Of a stretch of 64,000 nucleotides of DNA, positions 43,616 to 55,300 are shown in pieces. The DNA is from Pomphorhynchus laevis (Eukaryota; Acanthocephala; Palaeacanthocephala; Echinorhynchida; Pomphorhynchidae), in assembly GCA_012934845.2 (NCBI GenBank), contig WNNJ02002056.1:62001-126000 (forward strand). Direction: 5' to 3'. Under the pieces are notes generated by a model. The model was not told the DNA's origin. It was given only the letters and a program-made list of their open reading frames with translations, and ran no database searches. Position 1 is the first letter of the stretch. Each line of letters starts with the position of its first letter. Both the position numbers and the translations under genes were made by a program.

Positions 43616-45416
43616 GCTTCTAAGAGCTGAGGTCGCTCCATGGCTAGCACGCCCCAAAACTTGTAAACTTGCCTCTAAGTTTCCTTTAGAAGATTGGCGC
43701 AAGCATTTCGCTGAAATTTTGGCCTCGTCTAATTCTAATTCCTTCGATCCTAAAGAATGCAATCTCTATTGTCCTATCACGGACCATGATCCGCTCAATT
43801 CTCCCTTTAGCCTAGCTGAAATTAAGAGCTGTCTCTCTAATATGGCTACTAGAAAGGCTGCTGGAATTGATCAACTGTGTGTTGAACATATTAATCAGAC
43901 TTTCGGATTGGTCGCTGACTACTGGATATTCTTTTATAACGCGATTCTTAGGGGTTGGCCTATACCAAATGGCTGGCGTGACAGCATTATCAAAGTGTTG
44001 TTTAAAGGTTCGGGAGATTCTTCGTGTCGAGATTCTTATAGAGGGATAGCTCTACTAAATCATTCGTATAAAGTTCTATCTAATTTGATGGCCGTACGTT
44101 TGTCGAGATTTCGTAGTTTTCTTCTTCCTCCAGAGCAACATGGATTTCGTATAAATCATTCTACTATGAGTGCTCTCTCAGTTCTTCGGTCACTTGTTCT
44201 CGATACTTTTGATAAGCATTCATCTTTGTATAGCATTTTTGTTGATTTTGCGAAAGCGTTCGACTCGATTGATAGAACCTTGCTATTAACCAAGCTTCAT
44301 GAGAGAGTAAATGTTCATGGAGACTTTCTATTTCTTCGTGAAAGAATATTGCGTCCTAGTTCGATGCGCATTTACGACGGAGTTAATTATTCGGGCCCTT
44401 TGACTGCTAGTCGTGGAGTCCAGCAAGGAGATCCTCTCAGCCCGCTGTTATTTTCCTTCTTCTTGATGGATCTCCCAGATCATGTTCGTTTCGCCGCTTC
44501 CAATGTAGTGCCAATTTTATATGCTGACGATCTTGCCTTAATAACGTTGGATAGATGCTCAGCACAATCAGCCATTACAGCTCTCGTTGAGTTTTGTCTG
44601 ACAAATAAAATAGTGATCAACACTTCCAAAACGAAAATTATAAAATTTCGGCGAGGTGGGCCCCGCTGTCGTGATGATGTGCTCTTTCTGAATGCAACAT
44701 CGATAGAATTTGTTAATTCGTATCGATATCTAGGCTTTGAACTCTCATCTCGGTGGTGTTTCAGAAGCCACTTATTGCGCCAATCGGCGAAAGTTGTAAC
44801 GTCAGCTTATACGGCATCGAAGCTTGGTCTTATGTCCTTCGAAGGCGCGATCAAATACTTTGATGTGATGTTGCTTCCGATTCTGAGTTACGGGATTCGA
44901 TGCTTTTGGTCGGATTTGACCTTAGGAGATTTTCAGATCATTGATAAATGTTTTTGGCGCTACCTAAAAAGGATATTAGGAGTATCATCGAAGTGTTCTT
45001 CTACAGCTGTTGCGGTGCTTAGTAAATCGATACCACTCTCGGTCAAACTTTGCAATCGATTTCGCCTTGGTGAAACCACAGCGTATTTGGAAGCCCGACG
45101 GCTATTCGATAACAAAATACTTAGCCTAGATCCAGATATCTTTTTGACGCCTGTTTATACTCAATCAGCTTGGAGAAATCCAAGATACCAAAAGCGTCCG
45201 CTGGTTTGGCGTTTATCTTTAGACGGCTACCACGCCAAATTTTGTTCAATTCGACTCCCTTTTCACTCTCGCTCGACTCACTGTCGCTGTCGATTTTGCT
45301 CAAAAGAGTGTTCAGCTCTTTTGCATGCTTTCGCATGCCCCGTATTATCTTCGTGGCCTTTAGAACAAGTCGACAAAGGAGGACTAGGAAATCGCCTAAC
45401 TTTGATTGATGCTTAA
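43614..45416 (+). CDS. RT-H reverse transcriptase, N-terminally truncated
   Basis: An open frame of 600 residues. The ATG at 43614 is made by the last two bases of the target duplication plus the first base of the element, so it is accidental. RT motifs: KAAGIDQLCVEHI (about 81-93), YRGIALLNHSYKVLSNLM, PEQHGFRINHSTMSALSVL (about 176-194), FVDFAKAFDSIDR (about 206-218), RGVQQGDPLSPLLF and LYADDLALI (about 302-310). A Cys/His knuckle closes the C-terminus (CRCRFCSKECSALLHAFACP). All catalytic residues are present, but the endonuclease was lost by truncation. The clade is unsure; it is not CR1, L2 or the Jockey-like family E. Confidence 0.87.
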   Translation: MLLRAEVAPWLARPKTCKLASKFPLEDWRKHFAEILASSNSNSFDPKECNLYCPITDHDPLNSPFSLAEIKSCLSNMATRKAAGIDQLCVEHINQTFGLVADYWIFFYNAILRGWPIPNGWRDSIIKVLFKGSGDSSCRDSYRGIALLNHSYKVLSNLMAVRLSRFRSFLLPPEQHGFRINHSTMSALSVLRSLVLDTFDKHSSLYSIFVDFAKAFDSIDRTLLLTKLHERVNVHGDFLFLRERILRPSSMRIYDGVNYSGPLTASRGVQQGDPLSPLLFSFFLMDLPDHVRFAASNVVPILYADDLALITLDRCSAQSAITALVEFCLTNKIVINTSKTKIIKFRRGGPRCRDDVLFLNATSIEFVNSYRYLGFELSSRWCFRSHLLRQSAKVVTSAYTASKLGLMSFEGAIKYFDVMLLPILSYGIRCFWSDLTLGDFQIIDKCFWRYLKRILGVSSKCSSTAVAVLSKSIPLSVKLCNRFRLGETTAYLEARRLFDNKILSLDPDIFLTPVYTQSAWRNPRYQKRPLVWRLSLDGYHAKFCSIRLPFHSRSTHCRCRFCSKECSALLHAFACPVLSSWPLEQVDKGGLGNRLTLIDA

Positions 45417-45597
45417 CATTTTTTTTTCTTTCTTGCGCACCGTTGCACTCATGGCCCGATTTCAAACTTCAGAATTAATCTATAACAACGTACGCTAAAT
45501 GCTCAGACGCCGGATTTCTGATTTCAAGTAATTGATTTAATTTATTGTATTTTAAATTTTGCCCAGCCGAAAGGCGGAATGGGAAATAAATCCCTGC
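43616..45597 (+). mobile_element. RT-H LINE, 5'-truncated, recent insertion
   Basis: A 1982-bp insertion splitting unit 2 of the 426-bp repeat. The 15-bp target duplication ATTAATATTTATAAT is exact at 43601-43615 and 45598-45612. The 3' end is GGGAAATAAATCCCTGC with no poly(A) tail. Exact duplication and an open frame mean a young insertion. Confidence 0.92.
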
Positions 45598-45760
45598 ATT
45601 AATATTTATAATATAATATTTTTATTACATCTTATTGAATAAGAAATAAAATTTTATTACATCTAAACGTAAATTATAGTTTCTTGAATTGCAGATTCAT
45701 TTGCGGGAACTATTTCTTGTATAGAGATTAAAAAAAATTTATCTAAAAAATAGTTATACC
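45598..45760 (+). repeat. 426-bp repeat, rest of unit 2
   Basis: Continues unit 2 after the RT-H insertion, with TTGCAGATTCATTTGCGGGA near 45690. Confidence 0.88.
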
Positions 45761-45894
45761 TTTTTAAAGGATTTTCTTAATTCACTATTTTCAATTAATC
45801 CTAGATTTTGAATTAATTATAGATTATAATTTATATAATTTATAATTTTATTAATTGTGTTATTTTAATTGTGTTATTAAGATTAAGAAGAAGA

Positions 45895-46015
45895 TAATAA
45901 TTATTTTCAAAAATTTTATTACATCTAAACATAAATTATAGTTTCTTGAATTGCAGGTTCATTTGCGGGAACTATTTCTTGTATAGAGATTAACAAAAAT
46001 TTATCTAAAAATATA
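45895..46015 (+). repeat. 426-bp repeat, partial unit 3
   Basis: About 120 bases around TTGCAGGTTCATTTGCGGGA, very like unit 2. Confidence 0.85.
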
Positions 46016-46028
46016 TAAAAGATATTTA

Positions 46029-46253
46029 TTGTCAAAAAATCTTCATATGTTAGTAAATTATGGAGAAAAAACTATAAATTATAGTTTAATTAGCCGAATT
46101 ATAAATAATGATCCTGTTCAGCCTTGCAATCAAGCAATAAATGACACAGCAAATTATGAACATAAAAACGTGTTGAGCATTCGTGTTAGTTGTGATAAAC
46201 CGACAAGAGTTATGATGTCGTGTAAATTGCCAGAATATTTACTTGCCAATTAA
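46029..46253 (+). CDS. hypothetical 74-residue frame
   Basis: Open from MSKNLHMLVNYGEKTINYSL to CKLPEYLLAN. Not recognised. It has no signal peptide or membrane segment by eye and may be chance. It starts right after repeat unit 3. Confidence 0.2.
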   Translation: MSKNLHMLVNYGEKTINYSLISRIINNDPVQPCNQAINDTANYEHKNVLSIRVSCDKPTRVMMSCKLPEYLLAN

Positions 46254-46259
46254 TCATTT

Positions 46260-47029
46260 GAGGCTTCTGTGCCTTTAAATTCCTTTCTTTCACCAACAAT
46301 TCGAAAGTTAATATGCAGAAATCAATTTAGACTGATGATAACTATAATACCAATTCTCGTGTTGACTCCCGTTTAAATTAAGCAACCAACATCCCTCACA
46401 TTTCAAAACGCAGTTAGCCATCGATCGATTCTCTTTCACCATCATAACTATAACCACCATCATCGTCATCATCTTCGTCACCTAAAAGTCATGACAATCA
46501 TTTACAGCTTAGAAATCATTCGATCATGTCTGTCAAATCATCTCAGGTTACTAGTGTTATCGTTGACAACAGCAATTTTATGTTCTCCGTTACATTTCTT
46601 CGTCAACCACTCAAAATCCGGAAGACCTTGTTTTCATAGTTCATTCCACAAAGCAGCGTCCTGCTCTCAAATCGACCTATACAAATATATCAATGTCTTC
46701 AATCTCGCTTTCATTGTCACAGAGTTGATCTCCTAATAGTAATAGTGTTCTTACTATGTAAGAAGATTATGTTCTTCATACTAAGAACACTAAGTTCTTA
46801 CAATGTTGGTGCAGTTAAACGCGCTTCGTTCTTGCCACTGATTTTCTCGACATCCGGATGACTCGGTAAAGAAGCTGAGATGCTAATAAAGCTAATTGCC
46901 ACCAAAACAGCCAACTTGTCAACCTGTGCATATTCCGATATAGCCTTCAAAATTAAACGCGATATTGGCTTTGAGATTGATCGCTCTGTGTCCGCATGCC
47001 TCCGTGCAACAAGATTAAGAAGATAATAT
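46260..47029. other. no recognised gene
   Basis: Moderately GC-richer than its surroundings. A minus-strand frame of 79 residues (47037-46798) is open but unlike any family I know. An imperfect 20-bp hairpin lies at 46744-46791. Confidence 0.3.
46744..46791. repeat. imperfect hairpin with 20-bp arms
   Basis: AGTGTTCTTACTATG...AAGAA pairs with TTCTTCATACTAAGAACACT with one mismatch and one bulge; 7-nt loop. Confidence 0.8.
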
Positions 47030-47140
47030 ATATTCAAAATTTTTATTACATTTAAACATAAATTATAGTTTCTTGAATTGCAGGCCCATTTGCGGGAACC
47101 ATTTATTGTATAGAGATTTAAAAAATGTTTTGTTTAAAAA
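47030..47140 (+). repeat. 426-bp repeat, partial unit 4
   Basis: About 110 bases around TTGCAGGCCCATTTGCGGGA, the most diverged unit. Confidence 0.78.
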
Positions 47141-47494
47141 TAATAAATAAATGAACAATAATGAAAAGTTGAATAAGAAAATAAGATGGATTTATGGTTT
47201 CTTCTATAAATAAAAATATCTCTTTTTGGCTCCATTTAAACTTTAACTAATACGCAAGATATATTGTTAATAATTGTTTTCAGTCAAATTCGTAAGCACT
47301 ATGTTTAATACGAAAGAATAAATCTTGGTTTTATATAAATGGTTTCTAATGTTGAGAGAGCACATTTTACTCACATTAATGCAATCTTTTTAAATTTTTT
47401 GTCTAGTTTTATTTAACATAAATGATACGCTTCGTTGATCATCACATCACAAACATGTGATTCAATATAGTGATCGGGTATTATATAGAATATA

Positions 47495-47528
47495 GGACCC
47501 CAAGGTTCCTTGTGAAACCTTGGGGTCC
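47495..47528. repeat. 13-bp hairpin at the 5' junction of L2-A copy 8
   Basis: GGACCCCAAGGTT pairs exactly with AACCTTGGGGTCC; loop CCTTGTGA. The right arm is part of the L2-A RT motif (VPQGSVLGP), so the left arm is a short inverted copy of the element's own new 5' end. Confidence 0.85.
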
Positions 47529-48530
47529 CACAAGGTTCCGTCCTAGGTCCCTTGCTTTTCTCTCTTCTGCTTAGCGATCTCTCCGTTTACCAAACCTTAC
47601 TGCTTTAACGTCATACAATACACCGATGACATACTCATCTATGCTCATGAACCCGTCCATCGCATATACGATATCGCCATTTCTGCATCCAACTGTCTTT
47701 CTTATATCTACAAACGTCTCTCCCATCTTTATCTCGTTATAAACCCTGACAAGTCCAAAATAATGTGGATCTTCCCACAGTTTACCTAGCATATCTCCTA
47801 CCGTATCTTTTGACTCATCGATCATCCCCGTAGTCCACAATCTCACTTTCTTAGGATTCCATTTCGATGATCACCTTTCCCTTAAACCCTTCGTCCGTGA
47901 CAAGGTCCGCTCGTCTAACTTAATTCTTCGTGACATCCGCCGTATCCGCCCCCTTATCGACTTCCGTTCTTATATGTATCTTCTGCTGTCGCTTATCTTC
48001 CTAAAATCGATCGCCGCCTCAGACTTTCGCCGATTCTCCAAAATCTATCATCCTACACCTACCACGCATCATCATTTCCGCCGTTCGAGTGCTCCTACGT
48101 CTCCGTCGCTTCGATCACACATTCTCGCATCTTGCCCAACTCGCCTGGCCCACCATTTACATCCGCATGCAACTCCGGATTCTCGTCCCTTTTTGTCTCA
48201 TCGCTGTCGGTTCCCCATCGTTCATCAACCTCCTTAGACAACACTTGCCCCACCTCTCTATCGCTTCGTTCCCGTCATTCCCTCTTACTCAACGTTCCCA
48301 ATTACTCTAACAACTACGGTCTCCGATCCTTCCTCGTCGCTGCCCCACTCGCCTGGAATCAGCTACCGCTCGACGTCCGCCGCGCTCTCTCCTTTATCAC
48401 ATGCAAATACCTTTCCGTCCCCACCTTCTCGAAACATGACTTAGATTTTTGTTTTTTGTTGTTGTTGTGGTCATGTAAGTGTGCGCCGACACGCATTTGC
48501 CACGTAAAAATAAATTCTTTTTTTATTCTA
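47510..48530 (+). mobile_element. L2-A LINE copy 8, 5'-truncated
   Basis: Begins within the RT motif VPQGSVLGPLLFSLLL, with the catalytic box changed (YTDDILIYA-like near 47615). It continues through the C-terminus (LRSFLVAAPLAWNQLPLDVR) to the 3' stem-loop near 48479-48495 (GTGTG/CACGC, one wobble). It resembles copies 1, 9 and 10 in this part more than copy 11, which suggests a second subfamily. Confidence 0.85.
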
Positions 48531-48589
48531 TTCGATTTCAGCAATAAAGAATTCTTCCAGATGGCCTCCTGATCCCTCACCTCAAATTC

Positions 48590-49030
48590 AATATATGATA
48601 TATGGCATGCTTTCGAGTTCACATAATTTGTCATACAAGACAGGTTTAAAATATCACGTAGGTAACGCACGCAAGGCCGGCCCAAGTGTACAAGACAGTC
48701 TGTGCAACTAAGATGATTAAGATACCTAAGATGATATAAACTAAGGTGATTGGTCGATCAAAACACGGACTCCAAGCGATTGTTCCCGTCGATGGTAGTT
48801 GGATAACAAGACGGAGAAGCAGTAAGATACTCAGAGTAAGTGCATGTGAGAACTCGAAAGCACTTACTGTCTACATTCGTCAGCGAAGGGCGAATTAAGC
48901 ATATCGTCCGTTTAGCCTTAGAGCAAACATATATTGTATGCGCATGTGTTGGCATATCAGCACTTACCTGAATACCCAGGTCTTTGTTCGAAGCTGTTTG
49001 GCCAATGGGCCTGTTTTCGGTGTACTAATG
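48590..49030 (-). mobile_element. CR1-like LINE C-terminal fragment
   Basis: The minus strand reads DLGIQ-like, KAKRTICLIRPSLTNVDSKC, FRVLTCTYSEYL and LGRPCVRYLRDIL, the region after the RT catalytic box in CR1 elements. Broken; no 3' end recognised. Confidence 0.6.
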
Positions 49031-49084
49031 GCGTGGGTGCGTAATTCTTGCATGCTTAACGCACATGAATGAACAATTTTCTAC

Positions 49085-50140
49085 ATTATGGGGATGATTG
49101 ATGAGGCAAAAGATACAAGGGAAGAAGATATGCTAGGTAAACGGGGAAGGATCCACATTATTTTGGACTTGTCGGGGTTTATAACGAGATGAAGATGGGA
49201 AAGACACTTGTAGATATAAAAAAGACAGTTAGATGGATAAATACCGATACCGTGTATGCGATGGGCGGGTGCATGAGTACAGATGAGTATGTCATCGGCG
49301 TACTGAATGACATTAAAGGAAGAAGATTTGGTAAACGGACAGAGATCTCCAAACAGTAGATAAAAGCAGGGACCTAGAACTGAACATTGGGGACCCTCAA
49401 AAAATAGGGAGGATGATGAATTAGAATAAACGCGAAAGGAACTGTCGGATAGATATGAGGCAAACTATGCTACTGAGGACACTATATAGAGCCTTACCAC
49501 GAGAAATTAGTAGGTCGTTGTAAACTTTCATGCAGGAGATTTCTGTGAAGTGATTAAAGCGTAAAGCGGATTGAAAAGGGGGTACTGATTGGATGAAGAG
49601 AGATAAACGTTGATTTGTATTAAAATGAGAAGTTCTAAGAGCTTAGAAAGAGTAGGGAGGAGTGAAATTTGGGCGATAGCTAGAAGGAAGTAAGGGAGCG
49701 AGCGATTGTTTCTTGAGAAACAATCGCGGATTTCCAGTGTAAAAATTAGGCAGGGGTTCGGCAGATGAGGTTTTGTTGGGCAAGAACATAAAGACATATG
49801 AAACTTCAGCATGTGAGACAGAAAAAGATGAAAGTGTTTCGGGATGATGATGCGAGGCAGGGAAGAGTGAGATGATATAAAGACGGTTGTGTGAGAGAGC
49901 AACGTGGATGCTTTGGTCCGGAGAAATGACGAATAATCATGAGGATTATGTTGTAAGACGAAGAAGATCGAGCAAGGGTTGAGTTTATGCCAGAGAGACT
50001 TAGAGTTGAACGAGGTGATGATTTTATGCTGTCAGAAGGAGTTGCATTTGATACGTAGTAGGTTTAGATGAAACCTGCGAAGAGCAAGGCAGGAATCCTG
50101 GAGAAACAGATAGAGCGAGAGTGTATCACGTTTGAGAGAT
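49085..50140 (-). mobile_element. L2-A LINE copy 9, RT part
   Basis: The minus strand reads the RT of L2-A (PSAEVSYVFMLPNKTSS, LLPTLSKLLELLILIQINVY, a YADD-like box near 49290) and stops before the C-terminus. Broken frames. A hairpin with 11-bp arms (GCGATTGTTTC) lies at 49704-49729. Confidence 0.72.
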
Positions 50141-51145
50141 AGAAATCCTCGTTCAATCGAGATTGATTATTTAAAGCAATGGACTCTTTAATATTAGCAA
50201 TAAAAATGCACCTACCCTGTAGGATACGAAAAACCCTTGCAGCCTTTGTCACGTTCATTTACACAGGACAGGAAATTGTAAGCTCTCAAAAGTTCTTATA
50301 AGTTCTTGAGTTATTCTTAAGTTCTTGTTTCTTATTTTTCTTTTACGTGGCCATTTGCCACTATAAATAACATAAATACAATCAATTCAAGTATATATAG
50401 CGCAATCTGACAATTTTGAATGCATAATTATTTCTCTCCATTATGTATTCTTTGAGTTAACTCCTTTTTAGTTACGGCTAGAAATGAGTTAGCCTTGGTC
50501 ACGACCAATATTGATTCATTAGTGGAGCTCTGAACAATGGGCTGATTATACCTATTCTATCGACATGTATCGTGAAATCATCAGCGCTTGTCTGACCAGC
50601 GCAACGAGCATGTGACGGATCTTTAGCTTCATTTACTAGCTCTATACACGACATTTGTATATTATCAAAGCGGACATCGCTCTCAAGATCGATGCAGCCA
50701 CCATTGCATTGTTAGTTGGCATTTGCGCTTGAACTAATATCATTAAAAACAGGCATAATATTGTTATTTTGTTAATCATCAGTTATATTCAGAATTTTAT
50801 TGCTTTTCGGAATAATGTCACTTCGATTTTTAGAGATAGAATTGTAGAACATACTATTTGAACGACGTTGACATTTGGGGAAGGAATATCGATAATTATT
50901 GAATGCTCCTGTCCACTTTCTCTTTGCGCAAATGTGTTTAGATGGCAACGCTAGTTGCGTTTTGGGACTTGGACATAATTTATTATTTGTAATTTACGTT
51001 TTCTTTCTAAATTGTTTTGTAGAATAAATTTAACATTATAAAAATAGGAAATGTGTTTATGCAACGTATCTCATTGAATTCAATCTGTACAGTATCGTTT
51101 GTGAGAAAAAAGTTTGTGAGATAAATATATACAATATCAATAACA
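50141..51145. other. no gene seen; isolated L2-A-like tail
   Basis: Only a plus-strand L2-A-like tail is recognisable at about 50345-50372 (CCATTTGCCACTATAAATAA), with its stem-loop incomplete. The rest is unassigned. Confidence 0.4.
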
Positions 51146-51147
51146 CA

Positions 51148-51262
51148 AAGAACGATTTTGGAAGAACGATTTTGGAAGGACGATTTCAGAAGGATTTCAT
51201 ACAAACGATTTCAAAAATCAATTTCACAAGAACGATTCCAGAAAAACGATTTTTGAAATCGC
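51148..51262 (+). repeat. about 14-nt tandem repeats in the CR1-B2 5' leader (about 8 units)
   Basis: Unit GAACGATTTTGGAA with variants GGACGATTTCAGAA and GAACGATTCCAGAA. It ends 33 bases before the ORF1 ATG at 51296. Confidence 0.82.
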
Positions 51263-51609
51263 ATAAATACACAATAACTATATACAATTACAATTATGGG
51301 CAGACGTAAGGGAAACGACATTCCTGAATTTATATCAAGACAAGAAAGATGTGATGGTGATGGCTGCAATGCCTGGACTACAGTAACTGTTCAACATAAA
51401 AATGATGATACATTGAGTAGAAGAAAATTCATGTGGTTTTTGTACTGCGTCAATCGTATTTTGTAATTCATTGACATCAGCAAAGGACAATGCCTATTTT
51501 AACTTAAAGACACGTAGGTTTCAAAAACAAATTATTGACAAAGAATCTAGCATATACCTGAGCAAAATCACTACGCCGATGTCGTTACACTTCAATTCAA
51601 ATAAAAAAA

Positions 51610-52318
51610 AGATTTATTTTAACGTGGACAAATGCGTGCCAGCGCACGCTTACATGACCACAACAAAACAAGACTGTGAATCAGGTGTCGAGAAGGTGTG
51701 AACGGAGGAGGTGTTTGAATGTGATAAAGGAGTGGGCGCGGCGGACGTCGAGAGGGAGTTGATTCCAGGCGAGTGAGGCGGCGACGAGGAAGGATCGGAG
51801 ACCGTAGTTGTTGGAGTAATTAGGAACGTGGAGTAAGAGGGTATGACAGGAACGAAGCGATAGCGAGGTGGGGCGAGTATCGTCTAAGAAAGGAAGGTTG
51901 ATGAACGATGGGGAGCCGACAGCGATGAGACGAAAGGTAACGAGAAGAAGGCGGAGTTTGATGCGGATGTGGATGGTGGGCCAGGAGAGTTGGGCAAAAT
52001 ATGTGGATGTGTGGTCGAAGCGACGGAGACGAAAGAGCACTCGAACGGCGGTGTTGATTATTCGTTGTAGGGGTAGGATGATGGATTTTGGAGAATTGGC
52101 GAAAAGGCTAAGGCAGTAATCGATTTTAGGGAAAAGAAGCGATCGAAAGAAGTGACATACAAGAACGGAAGTCGATAAGGGGGCGGATACGGCGGATGTC
52201 ACGGAGAATTAAGTTAGATGAGCGGACCTTGTCACGGACGAAGGGTTTAAGGGAAAGGTGATCATCGAAATGGTAGCCTAAGAAAGTGAGATTATGGACT
52301 ATGGGCATGATCGATGAC
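51610..52318 (-). mobile_element. L2-A LINE copy 10, 3' part, inserted in CR1-B2 ORF1
   Basis: The minus strand is open for 173 residues (SVLVCHFFRSLLFPKIDYCL, LRSFLVAASLAWNQLPLDVR) and ends in a perfect 3' stem-loop at 51634-51649 (GCGTGC/GCACGC) and a tail reading AAAATAAATC then T8. It splits CR1-B2 ORF1 in two. The target duplication could not be fixed with certainty; CTTCAATTC and CTTCAAGTTC at the two sides are candidates. Confidence 0.85.
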
Positions 52319-55300
52319 GCAATCAGGAACCAGACGTAATAGATGCTTCAAGTTCGACTCGCATTTGGACACGAGGACAGACATTCACGGACAGTGTATA
52401 AACAAAGAAGTAGTATCAATGACAGCACTGTGATGACAAATGACAAAGATAAAATTACACCTGGGAGTATTACTAACAAATGGACTTCACCTTTATCTGG
52501 CATATTCGCGGAACACAGTCTAAACAACCACAATATATTGATTTCTACTCATGTTCCACCAAATAATGTATTGAAGCTGCCTTTAAGTAGAACGCAGACA
52601 AGAGACGATGCTAGAGTGTGCAATGATGTGGCACTCGGAAATAAAAATGATATGAAATCCAAGGATATGACAGATAAGACATTTGTTGAAATTATCAATA
52701 TTAGGAATCGTGCTAGAAACAGAAATAATTGCGTAATTTTTGCTAACATCACTGAATCTTCTGCAGACAACGTTCAGACCCGTGTGGATGATGACGTAGT
52801 TTCTATTCGTAAGGTCTTTTCGGATATATTCGTTTAGTGTGAAAAGGATATTGCGCGTAGTCTCAATGTCAAAAGCTTATTTCGTCTTGGTAAAAAATGC
52901 AAAACATAAACCACGATTACTTAAAGTAGTATTTGATTCTGCAGATAATACAAGAGCAGTTTTAGCTAGAGGTTATCGCTTGAAAGGTAAGACGACAAAA
53001 ATTTTTAAAGATCTCTCAGTTGAGGAAAGATTGTTGCTTAATAATGCTCGTGCTAATCTAGCATTTAGAAGATCGAATGGAGAGACTGATCTAATGATAA
53101 GAAATTTTCGAGTAGTTTGTCGGCGACCATTCGTGCGTTGGTGAGTTTGGAGAGTTCTTCGAGGGATTCCTTTTTACAATTAGGAAATCTAGCGCGCATT
53201 GATATCACATCCAACATTACTACTCAATTACCCTCTGCTTCTGGTATTAGTGTCGCCTATACTAATTTAAGGAGTATTTTACCAAAATTTGATGAACTTA
53301 AGGCATGGGTCATCTCAAATGAACCAGCGATCCTGGCTCTCTCTGAAACATGACTGCATCGTGATATCTCCGATGGTTCGATTGCTATTATGGGATAACT
53401 TTTTGAGAGCTGGTAGAGATTCTCGGACGAGTGGAGGTGTTGCGCTTTATATTACGACATCCTTAAACATTATTTCCACTCGTAATTTTAAAAATGAACT
53501 GGGTGCGTGTGAGTTTCTCTCAATCATTGTTTCACACTTAGGATGTCCCTTAAGTATTGCCGTGTGCTACAGGTCGCCGCAATCATCCGTATTGAATCAT
53601 GAATTCTCTAAACTAATTAGTCACTGTTCTGAGCTTAAAGAATATCTCTTAGTTGGCGATTTTAATATACCCTCAGCTGGTCACATCGGGAATTATGTTT
53701 TGGATAGTAGTTCTTCCAAGTCAGATGTGGATTTGTGGAATTTTCTTACAAATGATCTCATGTTAGAGCAACATGTGCAGTCGCCCACCAGATTCGCGCA
53801 AAACCAGGAATCTTGTCTAGATTTGATATTTTCCAAATTAATTACAAGTGTGGGTAATATGAGCAATCAGTACCATTGGATTGAGCGATAATTGCATGAT
53901 CTTATTCAATTATTTTCCTAGGTGTATGATCCCAAAACTGGAAAATCTGATAGTGTCGAAAATATCTTGGCAACAAATTGATGAAGACTCATTACGAGAG
54001 GCGGCACTAAGGAACATCATTCAACTGTGCTAGTGAAGACATTGAGGTAAGGTGGCATGAAATTGAAACAGGTTTAGTAGCTCTTGCAGATAAGTTTGCA
54101 CCACTCCGTAGACTACCAAAAAGTAAAGCTAAATACCCTCCTCGGTTTGACCATGAATTGCGATATGCTCTCAAACATAGGAATAGACTATTAGTACTAA
54201 GCCGTCATCAGAATAATTTTAAAAAGGGGTATAACATGTTCCGTAATTTCGTCAATCGCCTTAAGATTGCAAAAAGGCAAATTTTTGAAGATCAATTAGC
54301 TTTACAAATTTATACAGAACCAAAAAAATGGGCTTACGTGAAAGGATCCAGAGCTCTGCTACCAGCTATTTCATCTTATAGAGACGGTGACACTCGTGTG
54401 AGATCGCCAGATACCATGTCAGAAGTGTTTGCATCTGATTTTGAGCTAACGCTAGATGCTTTCTCTAGCACATGTGGAGATGCAGCATCACAACAGGTAG
54501 AAATTGATTCTCCAGTTTTAACGATAACATCACATGAGGTTTTTGTTGAATTGGCTAGGTTATCTAGATCATCAGCGGCAGGCATATATTATATCCACCC
54601 CTAACTTCTTAAGTTACTTGCTCCTGTTGTGGCTTAGCCATTAGCCTCCATATTTGAGCTGAGCTTGCGCATTTCGAAGTTACCTGCTGACTGGAGAAAA
54701 GCGATTGTAGTACCAATTTATAAAAATGGTGAAAAAGATGATCCGAATAACTATAGGGCAATAAGTCTAACTAGTGTTGTATGCAAAGTGATTGAGCGCA
54801 TACTAAACAGACACATATATGATCATTTGAGTTCGCTGAGAATTCTCAATAATGCACAGCATGGATTTCGCCCTCGGCGTTTAGGTCTTACAAACTTATT
54901 ACATGTTCGTGAAGATTGGGTTGGACATGTTGCTAACGGGTACTGTATCGACGTAATATTTCTTGACTTTAGTCGGGCTTTTGATAGGGTGCCACACCAA
55001 ATGCTAGTTTCCACCCTTGAGTCTTATAAAGTCAATCGCTTCATTATAAGCTGGATTAAAGATTTTCTTAAAGATAGATACTTTGTTGTTCGTATAGGTC
55101 AATGTGAGTCTTATCGTGCTATCACCTCAGGAGCACCATAGGGATCAGTCCTAGGCCCTTTTTGTTAAACATATTTATAAATCAGCTACTAGATTTAACT
55201 TAGGATTGTAGTGTTTTAGCTTTTGCTGATAATGTAAAGGTATGAAAATTGATTGAAACCAACAAGGATAGAAATGACTTTCAAAATATCCTAAACATTG

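Noticed and set aside
43614-43616. ATG at 43614 as the native start of the RT-H protein
   Set aside because: Two of its bases come from the target-site duplication; the element is 5'-truncated.
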